The notes beneath the pieces are model-generated. The model was not told where the DNA came from, did not search any database, and was given only the letters and a program-made list of their open reading frames with translations. A DNA stretch of 64,000 nt from Prostheceraeus crozeri (Eukaryota; Platyhelminthes; Polycladida; Euryleptidae), in contig CAJQUW010009227.1 of NCBI GenBank assembly GCA_907163375.1, positions 186,001-250,000 of the forward strand, in the 5' to 3' direction. The position numbers and the translations under genes were made by a program. The stretch's first letter is position 1. Each line of letters opens with the position of its first letter. Positions 28,001 to 40,000 of the stretch are shown here, piece by piece.

Positions 28001-31000
28001 CTATTCACCATCAATTTAATTCAAAATACCGAAATTATTCTATGCAAAGAGCTACGATGTATATCCATTTTTTCGAATTTTTGCTCATAAAAGTTACACA
28101 AATTGGTATTTTGTTGAACTGGGTATTATAGAAATCATCTACAGAGCATGATCTTTCAAATGAGCTATCATTCTGTGACAGAGGATGAAGTAAAGTGTAC
28201 AAACAGACACTTTTCGTTGGTGTAACTGCAGGTTTTAACATAGAAATTTCAGGAAAATTGTTGATATACTTTAACGAAAAGTGTCTGTTTTTACACTTTG
28301 CTTCATCCTCTGTCACTGAATGATAACTCATTTGAAAGATCATGATCTGCAGATGATTTCTATAATAACCAGTTCAACAAAATACCAATTTGTGCAACTT
28401 TTATAAGCAAAAATTCGAAAAAATGGAGTCAACACCTTATGTCACAATTTTACCACTGGAAATACATAGGATTGTGTTATCCTCACTATTTCTGAAAAGC
28501 AAATGATCTGATCCGGCAGACGCGAAGTTTTGCAGTAGTTTAGAGGTGTACTATGCTATGTGAAAGTTTTATGTACTACCTCGTTCCCTGCACAACTTCA
28601 CGCTAGCTCCCGGACTAGAATGTTATTCCATATTTTCGAAAATGAAGTTATGAATATTGAAATATTTGGACTTTGCTCCTTTCAGTTCCTCCAAAGAAGG
28701 CAGATACCGAGCTAAAGACTTCAGTTTCTTCAAAGAGATCAATATTTACATGTAATGTTCCACAGTCAAGACCGAAATCTTCGGTTTTCTGGCAAATTAT
28801 CAACAATGAAGGTGAAATCGTTAACAAATCCGATATGAAAAGCATTGAACGCAAGGAAACGCCAGTGGTAAGTCAGTGTATATTACTAAGTATTTTATTT
28901 TCATGCGCAAATATATATTCCCTACCTCGTGACACGACTGACAATTTTCCAAATTCTACAGGTGATGTATTTGAATATCATTTTACAACACACTCTTGAA
29001 ACTGATATTTTATCACTAGGCGCTGTTATGACATAGATCAGGAGAATTTATCTGCCCCCAGTAAAATGTTTTAGGCCATACATCGCATGTAGACAATTAT
29101 TTTATATAAATGCTACTTAATGTTGATGTCTATAGACATTTAGCAATATACACGATCCATTGATCCGACTGCAGTTTTACCGCTCGATCGACAGATATCT
29201 GCCTTTTTTATATTGCAGATATAATCATTTTTTTATAAATTGCAGATTATATTTACAATTATAAATATTTTATAAATTGCAGATTTATATTATTGCGACT
29301 TTTCCGGTCTTTGCTTTGATCTAGTCTGACTGATGTGATTGTTACGTTTGGGGCGTGCAACGATTACACGTTCGTTTTTCCGACATATTGAGCCCTTCCA
29401 TCCTCCGTAATCGGTTCTGTCGAATTCATAATCCTTCATGTATCCCGTACAAGAACACGTATAATGGCACCTCTTTGCAATAAACTCTTTTCAAATGGCG
29501 GTCTATGATACATTGTAGCTTCATATAACGTTTATGGTATATTATAATGACCTTTATCTTACTGGAATCGATGGAAATTACAAATGAATTTCATCTAAAA
29601 TCTATATATTACTCTTGGTGAAGTAATGGTGCATACCTGAGGTCACTCTGAAACTGCTATACTGTACTGCATTGGATTTAGAGCAACAGGAACAACGATT
29701 TGGATGAATTTTTCTGCATATAGTACTGTCAAACTTGTTAACGCACCCTAACTTTTGACATAGACATCGCATGCATTCGTAGACCCTCAACAAAATTGGT
29801 GAGTCCTGAACCAAATTTGACCAGTCCGGCAATCCCTCGTATCAAATTTACATAACGGAGACTATTTGAAATTAATAATAATAATAATATGCGTTTATTT
29901 CTCTTTTGAATGAAAATCGGAAGATGCTTGAAGACATACATAGAAAATTGGTAAGATAGTTCAACAATCCAATAAGAAATAATACAAGTATAGAAGTAAA
30001 TCAGCGGCGCAGATGAGAATTATACAGTTTACAGGCACAGATGACAAAAGTTTTGCTACGTCGAGTTGATCGTACATCAGGTAGTATGAAGCGACCAGAC
30101 TGAGAAACACAAGGCAACAGATCATGAAGAATGTGATCATCTTTCATAATATTCTTCAGAAATTTCTCGGTCAAAAATCCCCGGCGACTCATCAAAGTGG
30201 CAAAGCAGCCTTCTTCACATTGAGCACCACAGATCATCCTGTGAAACCGACGTTGTACACGCTCCAGTCTCAATGAGTCTGTATTAGACATGCATACAAA
30301 GAGTGGACAGCAGTATTCAAATATAGAATGCACGTAAGCGCAATACACTTGTTGTAAGTCATTAACAGATAGGCACGGTTTCAGGATACGAATAGCATAC
30401 AAGCGCTGTGAACCAATCCGGATGATATTATTGACGTGATCGGACCATGTGCATTTTGAGTTGAAAGTAACTCCAAGAATTTTGAGAGTTGTGACCAATG
30501 GAATCTCTTCTGGTAAGTTGACATTTTCCTTAAAGTTTCGCTTGCGGATCAGTAAAGCTTTGCATTTGTTCATATTTATGGATAAATCCATCTCTCTAGC
30601 TAGACCAACGGAGGATATTTTCATCTTCCAGTTTGATGTGATCATTGACAGTAGACGAATATATCGGAAAGCATAGTGTAGTATCATCTGCATACTTGAC
30701 TATTTCGCAGTGATCGCTCAGCGAAGAAAAGGTTGCGGTTGTGGCAGCGAAGAAGAAGGGACCGAGAATTGAACCCTGAGGTATTCCAGAGGACACCTTT
30801 ACTTCACTGCTTTTAGCTGTACCAAATGAGACGTACTGCGTTCTATCAGTCAGATAACTTGCAATCCATTTTACAATTCTTTCGGGAAAGTCACAAGACA
30901 TAAGTCGGTTCATTATCAAAACTGTTCTTAACTAGTCAAAAGCCTTAGTGTAGTAATATGAAATTACCAATGCCCCTTGTGTACTCAGACTATCAAGATG

Positions 31001-34000
31001 TTTAGTGATGTTGTCATTCAAAATGATAAGAGCACACTGGGTAGAGGACTTAGCTCTAAAACCGTACTGAGCTTTGTCGTAACAATCAATTAAGCGATGT
31101 TTCAGATTTTTGACGACTATTTTCTCCAAGATCTTGGCAGGGAAACGCAAAACACTGATAGGGCGAATGTCATTGAGAGAAGGCGACGAACATTTCGGAA
31201 CAGGGCATATTGATGCTGATTTCCATATAAGCGGGACAACACTACTTTCAAGAGACGCTTGATAAAGCCTACAAAGAGGTGCCGCCAGAGATGACGCGGC
31301 ATGCTTATAAAGCGATATTGGTAAATCAGGAGACGCCTTGTTGGAAGGGCTTCTGATGATCATATCGTAGACAACCATAGGACTTACATTTATACTGATT
31401 GTATTATTCGAAAAATAGGCACTCGTATTCACAGTTTGTATAGTTTCAGGAAGAAATGCAGAGGAAAGGGCATGATTGATTGAATCAACACCATCCTCGA
31501 CACAGGAGTACTCAGACATCAGTGACATAATTGGACTAGACACCTTTGTTCCAACGTGCATGTTAACAGCCTTCCACAAATCTGCTGACCCCATCTTCTT
31601 CGTCCAGGAAACTTTTGACTTAACGATTTCGCTTTGAATCTTCATTTTCAAATAATTGTACATAGGAAAATTTCGATTTCGAAAGGCGTTCCATCTTTTG
31701 TTGATTAAGTCTTTGATAATAGGCGTAATCCACGGTTTGTCTTTCGCAGTGAAACGGACCAATGATGTAGGAATGGTTTGAGATGCAATATTTTCAGTAA
31801 TATCATGAAAAAGACGGCATTTTCATCTAGGGTTATTCCCTCATCATCAACAAATGACCAGTCGATGTGTTGCATCAACATTGCGAAGCTGTCCATGTTT
31901 GATTTTCTGAGATCGTATACCTTACGAATTACTTCTAAATGGTTTTCAGACTTTATTATTGGAGACGCAAGAAGTGAAACGTGAGCAACTTTTGATCTAT
32001 CGAAAGGAGTAAACTCAGTCACTTTATAATACGGCGCTAAATCTTCAGTAAAAAGTAGGTAATCTAGCTCAGCAGAACCATAAGTCGGTCTTTTATACGT
32101 ATTGACGAGACCAAAAGAACTGTGTAAATCCTCAAGATTGAAACGATTAAAGTCCCCACACATGATGACGTCAAAGTTGGGAAAATCATTCAGAATGGTG
32201 TCAAGACAGTTTGTTACAAAGTCGTTTATAGCATTGGCATCACGAGTCGCGCATAGTGGAGGAATATACATGGCGAGAAGAATTACATTTGATGCAGTTA
32301 AAATGAGAAATACCAACTCTATCCCACATGGAGGGGGGAAGCATCGACGTTTAAATGGTATACAGTTCCTGATCCAAATTGCTACGCCGCCTCCGATTCG
32401 ATTTTGACGATCATCGCGAATACAAGCAAATCCATCGATTAAGACAGTACCAAGATCATGCTTTTCGGATGATAACCATGTTTCTGAACAAACAAAAATA
32501 TCTATACCCTTCATCAGTAAAGTCGTACGCACTTCATCAATCTTTTTCACCACAGAGCGAGCATTTGAACACAGGATTTTTGGATAGCGTTTTATAGGCG
32601 CCAAGGATTTGGGTTGGGATAAAAGTTTCAATGAAAATCCAATTTCGCGTTAGTTCGGTGAATTACTCTCCCATGTTGTATAATAACATCCTCGTTCCTA
32701 CTCCTCCTTTGACGCAACTCATCTCTCAATTCTTTGTTTCTTTTTCTTTGCATTTCAGTCAAATCTGGATTAATAAATACCCTGTTATAAGGCGGGTGGT
32801 GTCGCAAATATTGTGATCTGCGCAATATTTCATATTTCGAATGTGTGCTTGAGCACTGAATCCGAAGAAGTCTCGATTTACCGGGAATGAGCTTGCCAAT
32901 TCGCTTGGTCGATGTTACATCAAAACTCTGAACACCTATACCCAGAAAAATACTTTTCAGCTTCTCATAATCATTGGCAGCCCTAGCTTCAAGAGAGCCA
33001 CTGTCATCCTCTAATAAACCAGCGACTATCAAATTCATGCGTCTATCATGTCGCTGCATCACTTCACTAACGACATTCTCTTCGACTTTATCCGTTAAAT
33101 GAGTTGGATCAGTAAAAGCTTCCAGGTTTTTTAGATCATCTAACTCTGTCTGCAAATTTTCACATTTGCTTTCAAGCAACTTTTGGTTCTCCAAAATTGA
33201 AGACATTTTGGTCTCAAACTGATGCAAGAAACTGACAAGCTTTGAATCCAGAATGTCCTCCAAATCAGCTCTGGTAATAACAGATGAATCGCTTGGCTTT
33301 GCCTGTACCGTATAAATGGCATCTTTTAAGGCAGACGACAGTTGCTCTTTGGTAAGTTTGCTAATCTGACCCTGTGACATACGCTTGACATTTTCAAATT
33401 TCATTGGAGTTTTGGTCGCCATAGCACTTATCGCAAAATGTTAAAAGTAAAGAATCTACTCAGAGGTAGATTCGAACACACGACTTTGAGCGTCAAGACA
33501 GCACCGAAGCACAACACCGTGCCAGTCGATGATACTACCACTACAAAAGTTCTTGATATTTGGAATCTCCGATCATCAATAGAATAGCGTGTCTTTGTTC
33601 AGCTTGTTTCGGTTGACTGATTTTACAAGTGACCAAATGCAGTCACGCCAGGCTCAACACGCTGTGAAGGCGGGCACGTAGAACAATAAATGATAGAAGC
33701 ACAATAGAAATCCTGCAGCAGCCACGCACGTGCAGTGTCGAAGATCGACGGAATGATCACAACTCGACGAGAAACCAGCAAATTTTCAAATAATCAGCTC
33801 CACCACACAAACCAAGGAGATCCAAGAATCAGAGAGCACACAAACAGACAGACGACCCAACGACGATCAAAATGATATCCGGCTTTCCAACAGACGCTGT
33901 CACAGGCCCAAGAAACCACAGCCGATAGAAATGAAGACCAACCGCCGCGCAGCAGTAATAAAGTAATAATAATAACAAATTAAGTCTTCAATTTTCTTTT

Positions 34001-37000
34001 CAAACTTCACATGTGAATAGGAAAATGCCTATGTGAGCACACAGTTCCCGACAGCAACCGTAGAAATTTGAGAACCTCAGCTGAGTTCGTTCTTCAGTTC
34101 ATGAGCGGCAAATTCTAAGTTCAATTCAACGGCAGCTACTAGAAAACCCCATTCACTCAGTTCATACGTTCACCAGTGAAAGGCTCGAAATCTCGTTCGC
34201 TCACTCAAAAGTTAGAATACACTGATTCTCATAAAGTATGTAGGTATGTATCACTTATCCATGCTCATCTGGTATATGCCTTCAAAGCGATGAAATTTGT
34301 GCGTAATATGCTCATACTACTTATAAATGGCATAATTAACCATGAAAGTAGTATCCTAATACTTTGGATTCAAAATATATTGCTGCGCTTACCTATGCCT
34401 TTTAAAAATATCATCGTGAACTTTCACTCAAAATACATTTTTAATGCATTCCTGAGAGTCATTTATGCGGGAAATACAAGATATTTGCCCTTCCTTTTCG
34501 CTAGTGTGAATTTAAGCAAACACCAAAGAAGCATAATGTGTCTTGTAAATAATGATATTAATGCTAGCGTTCTTCATTGCCATCAAGATTCTCCATCCAC
34601 TGAACTATTACAAAGTGAGTAGATTTCCCAATATTATCCAGAAATCAAAAGGAAGCATCATTAGTGTTGTGTGGTCATCTTTTATCACCTATGATGCATT
34701 CATCTCGTGTTTTGACCTCCATATTCACCTACTTTTAACGTCGTTGTTCTGCATGCTACTTTTTACACAGTAATAGTCAATTATTGGAGGAGGATTGCAC
34801 GTTTTTCTTTAAGATTTTTGTAAGCTTTTCTTCATTAATTTTCTGGCATCTAATAGCCTGTGACAGGTATGGTCGCTAGTGAAGCATATGCAGCAGTACC
34901 TCGCTATACACCAATGATGCACTGAAAAATCTTGAGTACGGTGAGTATATCGGGACTAAGAGCCGATGGGAAATTGGGGGTCAATTAGGACTTTAGATGT
35001 CATCTCTGTCTTTTTTCTTTCAAAAATGCAAAACGTAGCATCTTTTTGCGATTTTTTGCATCTGGAAATATACTCATATGGATCTGTATTCATATCATAC
35101 ATGTGTGCATGCAAAATGGACAAATTTGTCGAACCATTCAAATTACATAAAGGATTGCTGAGTATCAATTTGTCTAAAGGCATAGACTAGGAAGATCTCC
35201 TCAAACTATGGACAATTCAAGTCCATAGCAGTCGTAAGGAGCTCAATATCTCTCATTGACTATGTTTGGTAGTAAAAGGAGCGAAATATACAGATACTGC
35301 AAAAATTGACTGTAATGGAATGGTCATATACAGGTTTTCTGCATTTATAGTCAGAAATTTAGCAAGGATTGAAGGATTTAATGAAAGTAAAAGTGTGAAA
35401 TTTATTGAGAGTGGACTATTTTTTATTCATGTTGTCACAATTTCTACTTTCTGGCTGTGTTTCTACTTCCTGCATGATATCGTTATCAATCGGACACCGT
35501 GCCAGAATCCTCAGCATAAAATGCTGGACCGACAGGATAACTTTAGAACGTAAGTGACTTTCAGATCCCATTGCAGTTAGTGTAAACAAACGCCTACATT
35601 CCATAAAATATCTCACGAGGTACATCTGGAGATTGTTGTTTTAATCAATTACAGTGTCAGATACCATAATTGTGTGATACGATTTCAACTTACTGGAATT
35701 GAATATATACAGTCAAGAGAAAACTTCTGTGTCGAGTTGTAAATTGACATGAATTTACATAGCGTACTAAAAAGTCTAGCGATCGGCATCATTCAGATGT
35801 GGAAAGTCACCGGCAATTGATTGCTCGTCTTCATTGGAACTGCTATGCTTTGACTGTTGATATCGATCAAACACTTTATTACACTGTGTTGTTTATTTTC
35901 ATCATCAAATCTATCTGAAAAGTCATACAATCTTATCATGTAGTAAACTGTCCTCAGACGTGAACTGTTTCAGCGCAGTTCCTTGGCAGTTGCAGACGCT
36001 GCGCTTCGTCCTTCATGGACTCGTCAACACGGCTCGCAATGCCCCGAACTAGCTGTGACTAGACTAGTGAGTCCTCGTAGGATGAAATGAAGCGCCTACG
36101 GCTGACAAGGAATTAAATGATTAGTTTGTTCAAGTCGCATTACATCTTTCTTTTGCATGCTCAGGGGAATTTGTAGTCTGCAATGTTGTACAGATCATTC
36201 ATATTCATTTTTAGCTCAAATTCAACATTAATTCTACGAGCAGCGTTTAATTTTATATCGCACAGCAAAATACATGTAATTGTACGCTCATTGCCTATTT
36301 TATTTTGGAAGAGTCTATCCTTAAGTATTATTGCATTTGCATCATTTATTTATATTTCTATATGAAGGAATGGAATTATTATTATGACCAAATATAAAAA
36401 CATGATAACACTGAAAGGGCTTGATAGCACAATGATTCAAATGCTTTGTATAATTCCTTATTGTAAAATGAAATCAGATTAATCGAAGATTTTATTGGGT
36501 GATTTTGAAAGAGGTGCATTCATGTCTCCATTAATTCATATACCGGGTAGTCAAAAAGTCCTTGGACTCTGGGCAATGTTACACAAATATTTTATTTGAA
36601 TTGAAAAACAAATAGCTATCAGGCAGCCACGCGTAGGTATGTATTGTGCTAGTCATCCGAAGGCGAACAAAAATCAATACGCCTGCGTAGCAATTTGAAT
36701 TTGAATAATTTCGAATCATAATAGGAAGGTAGAGAAATCGTACGGCGCGCGTCTGTAGCATTTGTGATTGCAACATTAGCTGCTGTGCGTGATGGGTGAT
36801 TTACCGATTGAAGAAAAAGTATATTTGGCGTCTTGGATGATTTCATTTAAAAGTCCTGCATAGAGATATAGAGACATGTTCAATAAGGACTGCCCAGCAA
36901 AGAGTACGTTGTACTTTTTAAGAGATTTACTTTTGGAAACTGGATCAGTCATAAAACATCGTCCAAGATCAGGAATACCAGTCACTGCAAGTGGAGACGA

Positions 37001-40000
37001 CAAAGTTGAAGAAACCAGGCAACTGATTCCAAATGATCCTACATTGTCAATTGATGACATTGCAGATGAACTGCACTGCTTGCAGATGGAAGTGCTTTTA
37101 ACATTTTACATAAAAAACTACATCCCCATCCTTACAAGCCTACTTGTTCGCAAGAATTGCACGATGGCGACGATGACAGAAGATTGCAGTTCTGTCAAAT
37201 TATGAAAAACAATTTGCAAAATGACCCTGCTTACTTGAGAAAAATTACATTCAGTGATGAGTGCTCGTTTCATTTAAATGGGAATGTGAACAAACACAAT
37301 TTACACTGCTGGTCAATTGAAAATCCCTACGTTCGCATTGCAAATAAAAGTTGCACTACAAGATCTTTAACAGTTTGGGCTCTGGTTTCATGCAGAGGTC
37401 TTGCTTCTTACATTATTCAAGGGGAGACTATGAACATGGAAAGATACATAGACAATGTTGTTGTTCCACTTGTAATACAATATTTTACTCGTCGTACTGG
37501 AAGAGATATGATCTTTCAGCAAGATGGGGCTTCATGCCATTCTGCAGCAGATGTGAGAAACTTGATAGATCAGCATTTGCAAAAACGATGGATCGGCCGA
37601 AGAGGGCCAGTCGAATGGCCAGCACGTTCTCCGGATTTGACTGTGTGTGATTCATTTCTTTGGTCCTATTTGAAAGACAAAGTGTTTACTTCTGGAGAAC
37701 GATTTGCTAATCTCAATAATTTAAGAAATCAGATCACCCAAGAAATTGAAAATATCGATCATCATCATTTCACTACTGCATTTCGTGATTGGGCCAACAG
37801 AATAGACCGATGTATACAGGCCAATGGACTTCACTTTGAATAAATTTGTGTGAGTAAATTGTTCTTTTGACTATTATCGTGTATGCCTCCTCTTATTTGT
37901 TTTTCAATTCAAATAAAATATTTGTGTAACAATGCCCAGAGTCCAAGGACTTTTTGACTACCCGGTATTTATGGAGTGATCTATATTTCATCGGCAAAAT
38001 CGTTTAAAAAATCATTCTTGATGCAATCACTTTCTTCTGCCAAAAAATAATGTAATTACTATGATTGACGACAAACGTCCGTCATAACAGCTAGAATATC
38101 TAAAGAGAATGACCACTATTAAGTCAATATAAGCCAGCAACAACCTTGGTTATCCGATCGCACTCGCTGGACCCAATATTACTCGTAGGAATCGATTCGA
38201 AGTCCGCGGTGGAGACTGACTCTCACCTTCTTCAATGGGTCAAACAGAATGTGCAAAAGGAATGCGAGTGAAGGCAGAAGTCATCTCTAAGTGACATGCG
38301 CAATGAGCACAAGCTAATCAGAATGACAACTAGGATGCTGAACCAAGGCAACTGCCATCCTTTGTTAACTTAATAGTATTCATCCTCTTTAGATAACTGT
38401 ATGATGCTCAAGAATTTCAATATTAATGAAAAATGCATAAAAATCGTATTTTTTGCAAAAATTACATGCTGTCATAAGATTTCATGAAACGCTTGATAGG
38501 AAGTCACTGTATGGACTGGTAAATGGATTGCCGATTTGTAGGCACATGCATGGACGTGATGTGTTCAGAATAAATAATGTCATACATCCTAATTGAAATG
38601 ATCGTTATTTGTCGATGAAAAGACTAAATCAATATTTGTGCACATGATTATGTTTTATAAGTAATATGCATCTATCTATCCTATTTATTGCATTATAGAT
38701 GCCTCAAAATTTCAAGCGACCTTTTATCTTCCTTTGTTACAGGTTTACACCAATGGTGACATAGGCATTTCTGCGAAAACAACATTGACTCTGTCAGATT
38801 ACAGTATTACAATGAATGGATTTCAAATTCAATGTGTGATCAACCATACACTTTTGCCAGAGCCTATTATTGAAAGTCACATATTAAGAATCAAAAGTAA
38901 GACAGTTTCTCAACTTCTGTGCAGTTTCTCAAATTCAGCATGAACTTTTCATTTTTTAGAGGCTCCAGACACTCGCTTGGTGTCAGTGTTGATTAACCCA
39001 AATATTTATGGAGAAGACGAAAGAATTGTAATAACCTGCGATATTCCTGAATGCTATCCTCCACCAACTGTTTCCTGGATTGGTCCTAATTCGTTGTTGA
39101 AAGCTGGGAAAAGAGTAGGAGCTGTAAGTAATAGTGCAATTCATTATGCCGTTGTTGTAACTATTTTTTTCAATTCTACTGGATTGACCTAAATTCAAGC
39201 TTTTCAAAATTGTAATTTTTTATAATCAAATTTTGACTTTGGCTAAATTACTGGCTGCTGCGGGATCAGAATCGGATTTGCCAGGTGAACCAGATGAAGT
39301 AATTCTAAGTAAACCTTCTGTGTAGCTGTTGGTCTAGCGCAGCAAGGCTTAACATTATGTCTTGATCGCCCAACTCAAATTTTCCTTTATCTTCAATTGG
39401 AGGGGACGTTATTGAAATTTGTCAACTAGCGCAAATTTTATTTCCATATGAATACTGGGAAACAGATTTTTATATAAATAGTTCGGGAGCTAACGGGAGC
39501 TGACGATTTCTTCATAAATTCGCGCACAAAGGGCTCAATAACATGGATTTGTAGATCTTGAAACGCTGAATGCAAAAATCAAATAATTCTTAAATGTCAC
39601 AGCCAGTCGTTTTTGGTTATAGGTAAAGTTAAAGGATTCCCATTGGAATCCGATGGTAAAAATTCAAGAAACATCTATGGATTGTGAAACACTTGGCAAT
39701 TTTCCTACAATTTCTTTTTCAGAAAATGTGATCAAAGTTCAGAGCATCAACTTCGATATAAAAGTTGTAGTGAGTCACATGATTTATATTTGATGTCTGA
39801 GAGGTTCTACAAAATGAGTGAATTTCATTTCTTGACGTAATTTTGGCGATTATACTCATTTTGTAGAGGCTCTCAGACATCAAATATAAATCATGTGACT
39901 CACTTCAACTTTTATATCGAAGCTGATGTTCTGAAATCAATCATGTTTCAAATTTCAAAGCATTCTTTCTGATAAATAGTTTCTTTTCTTCAAAAGAAAA

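Larger units (their letters stand above)
29889..33957 (-). mobile_element. Nearly full-length non-LTR retrotransposon (CR1/jockey-superfamily type)
   Basis: About 4.07 kb on the minus strand: GC-richer 5' UTR (33957-33423), ORF1 (33422-32628), endonuclease-RT ORF2 (about 32631-30001), short 3' UTR ending in a TAT/ATT tract at about 29873-29890. Both flanks carry TAATAATAATAA-like sequence, so it probably inserted into an ATT microsatellite, which hides the exact duplication. ORF2 has two frameshifts, one in-frame TAG and a lost catalytic Asp, so the copy is inactive but young enough that all domains are readable. Confidence 0.85.

Noticed and set aside
28065..28343. 102-codon minus-strand frame
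   Set aside because: It is an artefact of the long inverted repeat.
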